Shown here one piece after another: positions 50,149-61,746 of a DNA stretch of 64,000 nt; position 1 is the first letter of the stretch; every line of letters begins with the position of its first letter. Location of the stretch: NCBI RefSeq assembly GCF_000422305.1, contig NZ_KE383817.1, positions 254,507 through 318,506 on the forward strand, written 5' to 3'. The translations under genes were made by a program, and so were the position numbers. Under the pieces are notes generated by a model that was not told where the DNA came from, did not search any database, and was given only the letters and a program-made list of their open reading frames with translations. The stretch is from Luteimonas mephitis DSM 12574. GTDB lineage: Bacteria; Pseudomonadota; Gammaproteobacteria; Xanthomonadales; Xanthomonadaceae.

Positions 50149-52281
50149 TCAGTCCAGCAGCGCCATGAAATCCTGCATCACCATCGGATAGCCGAGCCAG
50201 TAGCCCTGGGCGAGGTCGCAACCGCGCTCGCGCAGGATGTCGTATTGGCCTTCCTTCTCCACGCCCTCGGCGACCACGGTGATCCCCAACGAGTGCGCCA
50301 TCGCGATGATCGCGGTGGTCAGCGCCAGGTCGTCCGGGTCGCGCAGCACGTCGGCAACGAAGCTGCGATCGATCTTCACCCCGTCCACCGGCACCCGGCG
50401 CAGGTGGCTCAGGCCCGAGAACCCGGTGCCGAAATCATCGAGCCAGACCTTGACGCCGGTGCTGCGCAGGCGCCCGAGCAGGGTGCTGGCACGGATTTCG
50501 TCGCCGATCACCGCGGTCTCGGTGAGCTCGATATGCAGCCGCGAAGGCGACAGCCCGGTGTCCGCCAGCGCCTGCGCGACCTGTTCGGACAGGTCGCCGT
50601 TGCGCAGTTGCCGCGGCGACACGTTGACCGCGACGAACAGGTCCTCCGCGCCCTCGCGTTCCCGGGTCCAGCGCATCGCGTCCACGCAGGCCGCGCGCAG
50701 CACGGCCGGGCCGATGGTCTCGATCAGTCCGCTCTGCTCGGCAACGTCGATGAACACCGACGGCGCGATCGGCCCGTGCTCGGGATGCTGCCAGCGCAGC
50801 AGCGCCTCGGCGCCGGTGAGGGCGTTGTCCGAGAGCCGGTAGACCGGCTGGTAGACCAGGCTCAGCTCGCCGCGCTCCCAGGCGCCGCGCAGGTCCTGCT
50901 CCATGTGCACGCGTCGCTCCACCGCCTGGTCCATGGCGCGGCTGTAGAAGCGGTGGCAGTTCTTGCCGGCGACCTTGGCCTGGTACATGGCGATGTCGCC
51001 GTTCTTCATCAGCATCGCGGCGTTGGACGCGTCGTCCGGGAACAGCGTGATGCCGATCGACGTGCCAAGGAAGACCTGGCGCCCGCGGACCATGATCGGC
51101 CTGCCCAGCTCCGCCACCAGCGCATCGGCCAGGCTGCTGGCCCGGGCGCGGATGTCCGCACCGCTGCCCTCGGCGAATTCGAGCAGGATCACGAACTCGT
51201 CGCCGCCAAAGCGCGCAAGCGTGGCGTGGCCGTCGTCGTGGCGCTCGATCACCTCGCGGATGCGACTGGAGAACTGCACCAGCACCTCGTCGCCGGCATC
51301 GTGGCCGAGGGTGTCGTTGACGCGCTTGAAGTCGTCGATGTCGGCGAACAGCAGCGCCATCTGCCGCGCCGCGCCGCGCACCAGCATCAGCTGCTGGTCC
51401 AGGTGTTCGCGGAACGCCAGCCTGTTCGACAGCCCGGTCAGCGCATCGGTGTAGGCCATGCGGCGGATGTCGCGGTCGTGGCGCACGATGCTGTCGCCCA
51501 TCCGCGAGAACGCCCGCGTCAGGTCGCCGACCTCGTCGTCGCGCGGCGTCACCGGTACCTCCGTGGCGAAGTTGCCGGCCTCGATCTCGCGCGCGGCATT
51601 GGCCAGCTGCCGGATCGGCCGGACCAGCGACCGCTGCACGACCAGGCTCACCACCACCCCGATCGCCACCAGCACCAGCATCATCAGCAGCACCCACAGC
51701 GCGTGCTGGTAGCCGATGTCCTCCATCCGGCCGCGCATCGCGGCGGTGGCCCGGTTCTCGTCGGCAATGACCGAGTCCAGCGAATAGCCGATGCGCACCC
51801 CGCCGATGCGCTGGCCGCCGATGCGGATCGGCGCCGACACGTCCAGGACCTTGTTGGTCACCTGCACGTGCATGTCGCGCGCCGTGACCACCTCGTACGC
51901 CAGCGGGTCCTGCATCGCCTGCCCGTAGGTCGCGATGTCGTCGGAACCGTCGTGGATCACCGCGCCGCTGTTGTCGTAGACGATGACGTAGCTGACGTCC
52001 GACTGCTGCATGACGTTGCGCATCAACACCCCGATCGCGTCGAGGTCGAAGTAGTACAGCGGGTTGACCAGGGAATCGGCGAGCTGCCGGGCCACCGCCT
52101 GGCCGCGCTCGCGCACGCGGTCGAACAGCAGCGCATGGATCGATTCCTGGCTGAGCGCGACGACTTCCCGCTGCATCGTCGCCTGCCGGTGCAGCATCAC
52201 GCCGACCACCGCCAGCACCACCACCAGCACGCCAGCGGCAAGCAGCAGGAATCGCGGATAGAGACCGTGGCGCAGCTTCAT
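50149..52281 (-). CDS. Membrane GGDEF-EAL protein (cyclic-di-GMP turnover) with HAMP
   Basis: Sensor enzyme of 710 residues. Membrane helices at about 11-31 and 195-216 flank a periplasmic sensor (about 32-194), followed by HAMP (about 217-270). The diguanylate cyclase domain is intact (RFGGDEF, 359-363), with no RxxD inhibitory site 5 residues upstream. The EAL domain keeps EALLRW (492-497), the LHIELTET Glu, LDDFGTGFSGL and VVAEGVE, so both activities are possible. The start ATG shares its A with the upstream TAA stop (TAATG), so it is translationally coupled to the PhnD-like binding protein, which probably delivers the signal (inference). Confidence 0.93.
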   Translation of the reverse strand: MKLRHGLYPRFLLLAAGVLVVVLAVVGVMLHRQATMQREVVALSQESIHALLFDRVRERGQAVARQLADSLVNPLYYFDLDAIGVLMRNVMQQSDVSYVIVYDNSGAVIHDGSDDIATYGQAMQDPLAYEVVTARDMHVQVTNKVLDVSAPIRIGGQRIGGVRIGYSLDSVIADENRATAAMRGRMEDIGYQHALWVLLMMLVLVAIGVVVSLVVQRSLVRPIRQLANAAREIEAGNFATEVPVTPRDDEVGDLTRAFSRMGDSIVRHDRDIRRMAYTDALTGLSNRLAFREHLDQQLMLVRGAARQMALLFADIDDFKRVNDTLGHDAGDEVLVQFSSRIREVIERHDDGHATLARFGGDEFVILLEFAEGSGADIRARASSLADALVAELGRPIMVRGRQVFLGTSIGITLFPDDASNAAMLMKNGDIAMYQAKVAGKNCHRFYSRAMDQAVERRVHMEQDLRGAWERGELSLVYQPVYRLSDNALTGAEALLRWQHPEHGPIAPSVFIDVAEQSGLIETIGPAVLRAACVDAMRWTREREGAEDLFVAVNVSPRQLRNGDLSEQVAQALADTGLSPSRLHIELTETAVIGDEIRASTLLGRLRSTGVKVWLDDFGTGFSGLSHLRRVPVDGVKIDRSFVADVLRDPDDLALTTAIIAMAHSLGITVVAEGVEKEGQYDILRERGCDLAQGYWLGYPMVMQDFMALLD

Positions 52282-53201
52282 TATTCGATCTCTTTCCCGA
52301 CCCGCGCGACGCCTTCGCCCAGCGATTCGAGCGCCTGCCGGCCCTGCTCGTCGATAGTCAGGAACCGGGTGGTCTTGAAGAAGCGCAGCAGCGGCTCGCG
52401 CGCGTCGGGGTCGGACGCGGCCTCGGCGAGCACCTGCTGCAGGCGTTCGCGCACGCGTGCATCCAGGTCACCACGCACCATCTCCAGCGCGCGCGGGTAG
52501 TCGGCGGTCTTGTGGATCACCTTCATGTCGCGGCGATAGGCCGGCGGCATCCGCAGCGGGTTGTCCCAGTCCAGGTTGCTCATCACCCCGGCGTCGACAA
52601 GGCGCTTGTCCACCCAGGTCGCGATGTTGAGCTCGGAGCGCGCGAACAGGTAGCCGACCGAGCCGGCCGCCGGGCGGTCCATCGGCGAGAGCAGGATTTC
52701 CATCGGCAGGCCACGCTGCAGCAGTTCGGCCGCCGGCACGAAGTAGGCACTGGTGGAGGCCGCGTTCTGGAACGCGATGCTGTGCCCGCGCAGGTCGGGC
52801 AGCGAACCGATGCTGCTGTCGCGGCGCGCGAAGAACACGGTGTGGTAATGACTGACGCCATCGCGTTCGGTGATCAGCAGGGGTTGCGCGCGGGCCTGCC
52901 GCTGCAGCTGCACCGCGGTCCCCGCGGTCTCGGTGACCCAGTCGACGCGGCCGCGACGCAGGTAGCTGGCCATCTGGCGGGCGTCGCGCGCCATCAGGAT
53001 CCGGCCCTCGGTGATGCCGACGTCGCGCATCCGCGGCACCACGTAGTCGAGTAGCGGCTTGAGCTGTTCGTAATGCGCCTGCGGGTTGTCGCTGATGCGG
53101 CCCAGGACAAGGATGTGCGGGTCGTCGTTGGCCAGCGCGCCAGACGGGAAGGCAAGCGCGAGCAGCACGACTGCCAGCGCTTTGCCAATACGATCAAGCA
53201 T
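52281..53201 (-). CDS. PhnD-like periplasmic substrate-binding protein
   Basis: Exported binding protein of 306 residues with a signal peptide (IGKALAVVLLALAFPSGALAND) and a PhnD/phosphonate-binding fold. Recognisable segments are LVLGRISDNPQAHYEQLKPL, the hinge VDWVTETAGTAVQLQ, LPDLRGHSIAFQNAASTSAYF and the C-terminal VIHKTADYPRALEMVRGDLD. There is no ABC permease or ATPase nearby. Its stop overlaps the start of a GGDEF-EAL gene, which suggests a sensory rather than transport role. ATG 53201 gives a normal signal peptide; a TTG 9 bases upstream is possible. Confidence 0.85.
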   Translation of the reverse strand: MLDRIGKALAVVLLALAFPSGALANDDPHILVLGRISDNPQAHYEQLKPLLDYVVPRMRDVGITEGRILMARDARQMASYLRRGRVDWVTETAGTAVQLQRQARAQPLLITERDGVSHYHTVFFARRDSSIGSLPDLRGHSIAFQNAASTSAYFVPAAELLQRGLPMEILLSPMDRPAAGSVGYLFARSELNIATWVDKRLVDAGVMSNLDWDNPLRMPPAYRRDMKVIHKTADYPRALEMVRGDLDARVRERLQQVLAEAASDPDAREPLLRFFKTTRFLTIDEQGRQALESLGEGVARVGKEIE

Positions 53202-53298
53202 TTCGATCAAGGTCGCCGCGCCGGAGTGCAGGGGTCCGGCGAGCCTAGCGGAAATGCCGCGATCTGGCACGCCCGTCCGCCCCGGCAGCCTGCCATCT

Positions 53299-54096
53299 TC
53301 AATGCCGTCCAGCCGCCAACCGCGCCATGCGCTGCGCATCGGCGAGGATCCCGCGCAGCAGCCGCACCTCGCGCTCCCCCAGCTCGCTGCGCAGGAACAG
53401 CCGCCGCAGCTTGCGCATCGCCGACGCGGGCGCCCTGCCCTTGTGAAAGTCGATGTCGTCCAGGGTCTGCGCCAGCTGCCCGAACAGCCCCTCCATCTGG
53501 GCATGGCTGGCGGGCCGGTCCGGAGCATGGCCGGCGCCCCGCGCCTGTCCTTCGGCCGCCTGTCCCTCGACCATTCCGGTGACCCCGTCGGCCAGCAACG
53601 CCACGCGCAGCTCATAGCTCAGCACCTGCACCGCGGCGGCGAGGTTGAGCGAGCTGTAGTCCGGATTGGCCGGGATGTGGACCGCGGCGTGGCACAGCTG
53701 CAGCTCTTCGTTCTCGAGGCCGGTGCGCTCGCGGCCGAACACCACCGCCACCTCGCCACCGGCCAGCGCCGTTTCGCAGGCGCGCGACGCCGCGGTCCGC
53801 GGGTGCAGCTCCTGCAGCTGCACCCGGCGGCTGCGAGCGGTGCAGCCCAGTACCAGCCGGCAGTCGGCCACCGCATCGGCCAGGGTGTCCGTGCACGTCG
53901 CGGAAGCGAGCACGTCGTCGGCACCGGCGGCCATCATGTCGGCCTCGTTGTGGGGATAGCGCTGCGGCGCGACCAGTACCAGGCGCGCCAGGCCCATGGT
54001 CTTGAGCGCCCGTGCCGCCGAGCCGATGTTGCCGGGATGCTGGGTGCCGACCAGCACGATGCGGATGCGGTCGGCAGTGGAAGCGTCGTGGTTCAT
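53299..54096 (-). CDS. trmJ: tRNA (cytidine/uridine-2'-O-)-methyltransferase TrmJ
   Basis: SPOUT methyltransferase of 265 residues that 2'-O-methylates position 32 of several tRNAs. Motifs are IVLVGTQHPGNIGSAARALKTMG at the N terminus, VAVVFGRERTGLENEEL (knot, SAM site) and IPANPDYSSLNLAAAVQVLSYELR. A C-terminal helical extension runs from about residue 165 to 265. It lies divergent from suhB as in E. coli. No Shine-Dalgarno. TACCAT ends exactly 6 bases upstream of ATG 54096, suggesting a leaderless transcript. Confidence 0.94.
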   Translation of the reverse strand: MNHDASTADRIRIVLVGTQHPGNIGSAARALKTMGLARLVLVAPQRYPHNEADMMAAGADDVLASATCTDTLADAVADCRLVLGCTARSRRVQLQELHPRTAASRACETALAGGEVAVVFGRERTGLENEELQLCHAAVHIPANPDYSSLNLAAAVQVLSYELRVALLADGVTGMVEGQAAEGQARGAGHAPDRPASHAQMEGLFGQLAQTLDDIDFHKGRAPASAMRKLRRLFLRSELGEREVRLLRGILADAQRMARLAAGRH

Positions 54097-54108
54097 GCGT
54101 GAATGGTA
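54097..54108 (-). promoter_or_regulatory. -10 element for leaderless trmJ transcript
   Basis: On the minus strand TACCAT (54108-54103) plus 6 bases (TCACGC), then ATG 54096. There is no Shine-Dalgarno at a usable distance. Confidence 0.5.
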
Positions 54109-54183
54109 AACTCCGCGCCCGGCCCTGGCGCCGGAACGTTCTTTTCCCCCTGCGATTACCGCCCGCGCCCGGAGCCGTCCGCG

Positions 54184-55011
54184 ATGCAACAACCCGCTGT
54201 CAATGTCATGGTCAAGGCGGCGCGCGCCGGCGGCAACATCCTGCTGCGCCACATGCACAGGCTCGATGCCCTGAACGTGGTCGAGAAGGAGCGCATGGAC
54301 TACGCCAGCGAGGTCGACGGCCTCGCCGAAGAGGCGGTCGTCAAGGAGCTGCGCCGGGCCAATCCCGACTACGCCATCCTCGGCGAGGAAGGCGGCGCGC
54401 AGAAGGGCAACCGCGGCCCCAGCCGCTACACATGGGTCATCGATCCGCTCGACGGGACCAGCAACTACCTGCGCGGCTTTCCGCACTGGTGCGTCTCGAT
54501 TGCACTGTGCGAGGGCCCCGAGCCGATCCACGCGGTGATCTTCGATCCCCTGCGCAACGAGCTGTTCACCGCCAGCCGCGGCAGCGGCATGCAGGTCAAC
54601 GAGCGGCGGATCCGCGTCTCGGAGCGCAAGGAGCTGGCCGGGGCGATGCTCAGCACCGGCTTCCCGCCGCGCGAGCGCAAGCGCGCCGGCGCCCAGCTCA
54701 AGTGCGTCGGCGATCTGCTGGCCACCGCCGAGGACGTCCGCCGCACCGGCTCGGCCGCGCTCGACCTGGCCTACGTGGCCTGCGGCCGCACCGATGCCTA
54801 CTTCGAATCCGGGGTCCAGCCCTGGGATATCGCCGCGGGCATCCTGATGGTGCGCGAGGCCGGCGGCCGGGTCTGCGACTTCCGCGGCGGCGCCACCGGC
54901 CCGGTCCACATCGAGACCGGCCCGCGGCACCTGGTCGCCGGCAACGTCAGGATCGTCGATCCGCTGCTGAAGACCATCGCCACTTCGGGGTACCTGCAGG
55001 CGTTTTCCTGA
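54184..55011 (+). CDS. suhB: Inositol-1-monophosphatase family protein SuhB
   Basis: Protein of 275 residues of the Mg-dependent inositol monophosphatase family. It has the metal-binding motifs GEEGG ([10 protein letters not shown]), [18 protein letters not shown] and the C-terminal [17 protein letters not shown]. In enterobacteria SuhB also works as a Nus-complex partner in rRNA antitermination and assembly; whether that holds here is inferred from orthology and from its place divergent from trmJ. ATG 54184 follows CGGAG at about 8-9 bases. The gene is followed by a repeat and a strong terminator. Confidence 0.92.
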   Translation: MQQPAVNVMVKAARAGGNILLRHMHRLDALNVVEKERMDYASEVDGLAEEAVVKELRRANPDYAILGEEGGAQKGNRGPSRYTWVIDPLDGTSNYLRGFPHWCVSIALCEGPEPIHAVIFDPLRNELFTASRGSGMQVNERRIRVSERKELAGAMLSTGFPPRERKRAGAQLKCVGDLLATAEDVRRTGSAALDLAYVACGRTDAYFESGVQPWDIAAGILMVREAGGRVCDFRGGATGPVHIETGPRHLVAGNVRIVDPLLKTIATSGYLQAFS

Positions 55012-55097
55012 CAAGACTTCGCGACTTTCGGACACCGGCATGCAAGGCCCCCGGTGCGCTGTGCTTACCCGGGCTAAGCAACTGACCATCGCCCCAC

Positions 55098-55164
55098 GTA
55101 GGAGCGCCCCATGGGCGCGATGAGGAGTTGCCGGTAACGCTTCGCGCCCATGGGGCGCTCCTAC
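55098..55164. repeat. GTAGGAGCGC palindrome pair, 23-bp perfect arms
   Basis: The left arm at 55098-55120 (starts GTAGGAGCGCCCCATGG) and the exact reverse complement at 55142-55164 flank a 21-base loop. It is the same family as 35315 and 58713, with compensatory changes in both arms (GCGCCCC against GCGGCCC), so pairing is conserved while sequence is not. Confidence 0.85.
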
Positions 55165-55176
55165 AAAGGCGCAATG

Positions 55177-55205
55177 AAAAGGCCGCGCATTGCGCGGCCT
55201 TTTTT
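55177..55205. terminator. Strong bidirectional terminator between suhB and secF
   Basis: AAAAGGCCGCGC (55177-55188) pairs perfectly with GCGCGGCCTTTT (55192-55203) around ATT, with a run of six T on the plus strand and a matching A-run on the other side. It serves both convergent genes. Confidence 0.9.
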
Positions 55206-55227
55206 CCTTGACGCGATTGCCGTTGCC

Positions 55228-56193
55228 TCACGGCCGGCGCGCCAGCGCCTCCAGGTCCTTGGCCTTCGGCATCAGGTCCTGCTTGCTCACCTTGAGCGCG
55301 CCGATCGTCAGCAGCGGGCAGGCGATGAAGATCGACGAGATCGTGCCGATCACGATGCCCATCATCTGCGACAGCGCCATCCCCTCCAGCGATCCGCCGC
55401 CGTAGAGGTACAGCGCCAGCGCGCTGAGGAAGGCGACGAACGAGGTGATGATCGTGCGCGACAGGGTCTGGTTGATCGATCGGTTGAGCAGCTCCACCGG
55501 CTCCACGCGCAGGTTGCGGAAGTTCTCGCGCACGCGGTCGAACACCACGATGGTGTCGTTGATCGAGAAACCCATCACCGACAGCAGGCCGGCCAGCACG
55601 GTCAGGTCGAACTCGCGGCCGGTGAAGGCAAAGAAGCCGGCGACGATCAGCACGTCGTGCAGGGTGGTCAGGATGGCGGCGATCGCGAACTTCCACTCGA
55701 AGCGGAACGCGATGTAGATCAGGAAGCCGATGATCACGAACAGCAGCGCCCAGACCGCGTTGCGCGCCAGGTCCTTGCCGACCTGGGGACCGACGAACTC
55801 GGAGCGGGTGATGTGCGCCGGGTTGGCGGTCGAATTGACCGCGGCCAGCACCGCCTTGGCCGCCGCGCTGCTGGCCGCGACGTTGTCCTGCCCGCTTTCG
55901 TTCTGCAATCGCACCAGCAGGTCGCTGCCGCTGCCGTAGGTCTGCACCTGCGCGCCTTCGTAGCCGGCGGTCGCCAGCTGCTCGCGGACGTGGTCGACGT
56001 CGGCGGCGTGGTCGAAGTGCATTTCGACCAGGGTGCCGCCGGTGAAGTCGAGCGCGTAATTGAAGCCCTTGATGCCCATCGCGGCGGAGGCGGCCACGGC
56101 AAGCAGCAGCGCCACGCTGATGGAGATCCAGCGCAACCGCATGAAGTTGACGTTCGGGGCGGCCGGAATGAGGTGCAGCGGGAAAAGTTTCAT
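55228..56193 (-). CDS. secF: Protein translocase subunit SecF
   Basis: Inner-membrane component of 321 residues in the SecDF-YajC complex, which uses the proton motive force to pull exported proteins out. It shows the first helix WISISVALLLAVAASAAMG, the DFTGGTLVEMHF motif opening the periplasmic P1 domain, and the helix cluster VLIVAGFFAFTGREFDLTVLAGLLSVMGFSINDTIVVFDRVREN, where SINDTIVVFDR is diagnostic. It starts 17 bases after the secD stop and ends the queA-tgt-yajC-secD-secF series. Confidence 0.96.
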   Translation of the reverse strand: MKLFPLHLIPAAPNVNFMRLRWISISVALLLAVAASAAMGIKGFNYALDFTGGTLVEMHFDHAADVDHVREQLATAGYEGAQVQTYGSGSDLLVRLQNESGQDNVAASSAAAKAVLAAVNSTANPAHITRSEFVGPQVGKDLARNAVWALLFVIIGFLIYIAFRFEWKFAIAAILTTLHDVLIVAGFFAFTGREFDLTVLAGLLSVMGFSINDTIVVFDRVRENFRNLRVEPVELLNRSINQTLSRTIITSFVAFLSALALYLYGGGSLEGMALSQMMGIVIGTISSIFIACPLLTIGALKVSKQDLMPKAKDLEALARRP

Positions 56194-56210
56194 GGCTTGT
56201 GCGTATCCGG

Positions 56211-58079
56211 TCAGATGGCGATCGTCTTGAGCTTCTTGCGACGCGCGTAGATCAGCGTGGCCAGGCCGCGCGAGACTTCCACCGCGGTGTACAGCGAGGC
56301 CAGGATGCCGACGATCATGGTGATCGCGAAGCCCTTGAGCGGCCCGGTACCGAACGCGTACAGCGCCACGCCGGCGAGCAACGCGGTCATGTTCGAGTCG
56401 AAGATCGTGCCCGAGGCACGGTCGTAGCCGGTGGCGATCGCGGTCTTGGCCGGCATGCCGGCGCGCAACTCCTCGCGGATGCGTTCGTTGATCAGCACGT
56501 TGGCGTCGACCGACATGCCCACCGACAGCGCCAGGCCGGCGAAGCCGGGCAGCGTCATGGTGGCACCGAACAGCGACATCACCGCGATCACGATCAGCAG
56601 GTTCAACAGCAGCGCGACGCAGGTCAGGATGCCGAACATGCGGTAGTAGATCAGGAAGAACGCCAGCGCGAACAGGAACGAGTACAGCACCGCGCGGGTA
56701 CCGCGCTCGACGTTGTCCTTGCCCAGGCTCGGGCCGACCACGCGCTCCTCGACGAAGTCCATGGGCGCGGCCAGCGAACCGGCGCGCAGCTGCAGCGCCA
56801 GGTCCTGGGCGAACTGCGGGCTCTCGAGGCCGGTGGTCTGGAAGTTCTTGCCGAACACGCCCTGGATGGTGGCGACGTTGATCACCTGCTCGGTGGTGCG
56901 CGTGCTGCGTACTTCCTTGCCGTCGACTTCCTTCACTTCCTGGAGGCGCTCGATGTACACCACCGCCATCGGCTTGCCGACGTTCTGGCTGGTGAAGTCG
57001 AACATGCGCTGGCCACCGGGGCCGTTGAGCGTGACCGATACCGCCGGCGTGCCGCTCTGCGGGTCCGGCTGGTACTTGGCGTCGACCAGCTGCTCGCCGG
57101 TGGCGATCACGCGCTTGCTCAGCAGGATCGGCATCGGCTTGCCGTCGGGGCCGAGCTCCTTGCGATAGTACACGCGGGCATCGGGCGGCACGCTGCCGCT
57201 GGCGACCGCGTCGTAGGCGTTGCCTTCGATCACGGCGCGGTACTCGAGCGTGGCGGTCGCACCGATGATGCGCTTGGCTTGGGCGGTGTCCTGCACGCCC
57301 GGCAGCTCCACCACCACGCGGTCGGCGCCCTGGCGCTGGATGATCGGCTCGGCCACGCCGAGTTCGTTGATGCGGTTGCGCAGCGTGCCCACGTTCTGCT
57401 CGATCGCGCCGGTGACGATCTGGTTGACCTCGGCCTCCGGCACGGCAATGGTGAGGATGTTGCGATCGGTCGACAGCTGCATCGTCGGCATCGCCTTGGC
57501 GATCGCGGCGACGGCCGCATTGGCGTCGACGCCTTCGCCGAGCGTCGCGCGGATGACGCCGTTGCTGCCCTGGCGTTCGACCGACTCATAACCCACGCGC
57601 GCGTCGCGCAGGGCCACGCGGACGTCTTCCGCATACGCCTCGAAGCGCTTCTCCAGCGCCGCCTTCTGGTCGACCTGGAGCAGGAAGTGCACGCCGCCCT
57701 GCAGGTCGAGGCCGAGCAGCATCGGGCGCGCGCGCAACGCGTCCAGCCAGGACGGCACGGTCGAGGCGAGGTTCAGCGCCACCACGTAGCTGTCGCCGAG
57801 CGCCGGGCGCAGCGTGTCGGCCGCGCGGGTCTGCTCGTCCAGGCCGGGCAGCCGGACCAGCATGTTGCCGTTGTCGATTTCGATCGACTTGGTCGCGATG
57901 CCCTCCTTGGACAACGTCGCCTCGATCTTCTGCTGCAGCGCGTCGTCGATGGCGGCGCCGCGGTTGGCAGTGATCTGCACGGAGGGATCCTGCGGATAGA
58001 TGTTGGGCAGCGCGTACAGCGTGCTCAGCACCACGACCAGCAGGATGACGACGTATTTCCAGCGCGGGAATTCAAGCAT
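56211..58079 (-). CDS. secD: Protein translocase subunit SecD
   Basis: SecD partner of SecF, 622 residues with six membrane helices. The N-terminal helix (KYVVILLVVVLSTLYALPNIYP) is followed by a large periplasmic domain with LGLDLQGGVHFLLQVD and RVVVELPGVQDTAQAKRIIGATATLEYR. The C-terminal helices carry AGLALSVGMSVDANVLINERIREELRAG and TGPLKGFAITMIVGILASLYTAV. Motif order and length are normal. It lies 105 bases downstream of yajC and 17 bases upstream of secF. Confidence 0.97.
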   Translation of the reverse strand: MLEFPRWKYVVILLVVVLSTLYALPNIYPQDPSVQITANRGAAIDDALQQKIEATLSKEGIATKSIEIDNGNMLVRLPGLDEQTRAADTLRPALGDSYVVALNLASTVPSWLDALRARPMLLGLDLQGGVHFLLQVDQKAALEKRFEAYAEDVRVALRDARVGYESVERQGSNGVIRATLGEGVDANAAVAAIAKAMPTMQLSTDRNILTIAVPEAEVNQIVTGAIEQNVGTLRNRINELGVAEPIIQRQGADRVVVELPGVQDTAQAKRIIGATATLEYRAVIEGNAYDAVASGSVPPDARVYYRKELGPDGKPMPILLSKRVIATGEQLVDAKYQPDPQSGTPAVSVTLNGPGGQRMFDFTSQNVGKPMAVVYIERLQEVKEVDGKEVRSTRTTEQVINVATIQGVFGKNFQTTGLESPQFAQDLALQLRAGSLAAPMDFVEERVVGPSLGKDNVERGTRAVLYSFLFALAFFLIYYRMFGILTCVALLLNLLIVIAVMSLFGATMTLPGFAGLALSVGMSVDANVLINERIREELRAGMPAKTAIATGYDRASGTIFDSNMTALLAGVALYAFGTGPLKGFAITMIVGILASLYTAVEVSRGLATLIYARRKKLKTIAI

Positions 58080-58184
58080 CGTTGCGTTTCCAGGGCATCG
58101 CGCGATCCGGCCGAGTGGCCCGGGACACGACGTGGCTGTCGAATCCGCGCGCGGCAGGCGCCGCGCCGGAGGGAGAAGTGGGAA

Positions 58185-58535
58185 TCAGGCGGACTTCAGC
58201 GTGCCCTTGGGCAGCACGTTGCCGATCGCGGCCTTCTGCACGCGGACGCGCACGTTGTCGGCGATCTCGATGGTGATGAAGCTGTCGCCGATCTCGCGCA
58301 CCACGCCGGCGATGCCGCCGTTGGTGATCACCTCGTCGCCGTTGCCGAGCTTGTCGAGCATGGCGCGGTGTTCCTTGGAACGCTTCATCTGCGGGCGGAT
58401 CATCAGGAAGTACATCACCGCGATCAGCACGATCGGCATGACCAGGAAGCTCAGCCCGCCGCCCGCGGGCGCTTGCCCGGCGGCCTGGGCATGGGCGGGG
58501 GAAATCAGCAGGTCGAGCAGGTTGAACGAGTTCAT
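58185..58535 (-). CDS. yajC: Preprotein translocase accessory protein YajC
   Basis: Single-span inner-membrane protein of 116 residues, part of the SecDF-YajC complex. The N-terminal region (SFNLLDLLISPAHAQAAG) precedes the helix LSFLVMPIVLIAVMYFLMIRPQMKRSKEH. The conserved cytoplasmic motif follows: LDKLGNGDEVITNGGIAGVVREIGD. ATG 58535 gives the usual N terminus. The gap to tgt upstream is 240 bases and contains a perfect palindromic repeat (58713-58779). Confidence 0.95.
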   Translation of the reverse strand: MNSFNLLDLLISPAHAQAAGQAPAGGGLSFLVMPIVLIAVMYFLMIRPQMKRSKEHRAMLDKLGNGDEVITNGGIAGVVREIGDSFITIEIADNVRVRVQKAAIGNVLPKGTLKSA

Positions 58536-58712
58536 CGGGAAAGGTTCCACGGGCAAAATAGCGGGGAATTATGCCACGGCACCGCCCCGGGCGACGCCGG
58601 GGCGGCGTACGGAGCGCGGATCGGCGCGCCCCCGGCCGCGAATCGGCGTCGGGGCAGCAATGGACAGCCGCCGGCCGGGAAGGTTCCTCGCGATCCGTTC
58701 CAGGGGTGCCCC

Positions 58713-61044
<2,332 letters not shown>

Positions 61045-61086
61045 GGCCGGGGCTTCAAGGGCGGTACGCGTGAAGACAAGGCGCGC

Positions 61087-61092
61087 ATTGTA
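61087..61092 (-). promoter_or_regulatory. -10 element upstream of queA
   Basis: On the minus strand TACAAT predicts transcription from about 61080, leaving a leader of about 36 bases before TTG 61044. The -35 region is GC-rich and not recognisable. Confidence 0.45.
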
Positions 61093-61226
61093 AGCGGCGC
61101 TGCGCGCGGCCCCGCGGAACGTCATCCGCGGGATCGGCCATGGCCGCGAAGCTCCCGCAGGTCCGGCGCGCCACGATGGCAGTCATCGCCGCTTCCGCAC
61201 CGGCCTGTCCCGTGGGGCGGTTCGGC

Positions 61227-61658
61227 TCAGCGTTCGAACTTGGTCGACAGGATGATCGACGACGTGGTCCGCTCGACGCCGTCGATCGCGCCGATCCGGT
61301 CGGTCAGCACGTCCATCTCCTGCACGCTGGCCGCCACCCCCATCGCCACCAGGTCGTGGGTGCCGCTGACCGAATGCAGGCTGCGCACTTGGGGCATGTC
61401 ATGCAGCGCCTTGACCACCGCCGCCATCTGCTTGGGCAGCACGGTGACCAGGATGTGTGCGCGGATGCGGCCCTGCTCGACCTCGTCGCCCAGGCGCACG
61501 GTGTAGCCGCGGATCACGCCGGCGCGCTCCAGCCGCTCGATCCGGCTCTGCACGGTGGTGCGCGACAGCTGCATCCGGCGCGCGATCTCGGCGGTGGAGG
61601 CGCGGGCGTTCTCGCGCAGGATGGAGAGCAGCAGCTCATCGGCCTGGGTCAGCTTCAT
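61227..61658 (-). CDS. Lrp/AsnC-family transcriptional regulator
   Basis: Feast/famine regulator of 143 residues. The N-terminal winged helix-turn-helix (MKLTQADELLLSILRENARA, TAEIARRMQLSRTTVQSRIERLERAGVIRGYTVRLG) is followed by a RAM ligand-binding domain (ILVTVLPKQMAAVVKALHDM, VRSLHSVSGTHDLVAMG, ERTTSSIILSTKFER). It probably senses an amino acid and controls the divergent aminotransferase and itself (inference). ATG 61658 is preferred because the family normally begins here and GGGTGA precedes it; ATG 61673 is an alternative. The intergenic region holds phased AT-rich repeats. Confidence 0.92.
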   Translation of the reverse strand: MKLTQADELLLSILRENARASTAEIARRMQLSRTTVQSRIERLERAGVIRGYTVRLGDEVEQGRIRAHILVTVLPKQMAAVVKALHDMPQVRSLHSVSGTHDLVAMGVAASVQEMDVLTDRIGAIDGVERTTSSIILSTKFER

Positions 61659-61671
61659 TCGGATCACCCGC

Positions 61672-61746
61672 ATCGTCGAATCGACGAAATTATCTGTTGG
61701 ATCGCGCAAATTATCCCTACCAATCGCCGATATTATCGCGATAATA
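61672..61746. promoter_or_regulatory. Phased Lrp-type operator array between lrp and the aminotransferase gene
   Basis: ATTATC occurs at 61689, 61710 and 61732, spaced 21 and 22 bases (two helical turns). The last copy is part of a perfect 16-bp palindrome, TATTATCGCGATAATA (61731-61746). At the lrp end, CGTCGA-A-TCGACG is another palindrome (about 61672-61684). Regular phasing of AT-rich half-sites suits an octameric Lrp-family wrap of DNA. Confidence 0.6.

Noticed and set aside
53186..53214. Direct repeat CGATCAA (twice) at the start of the PhnD-like gene as a regulator site
   Set aside because: It overlaps the likely start codon region and coding sequence, with no palindrome and no other copy nearby.
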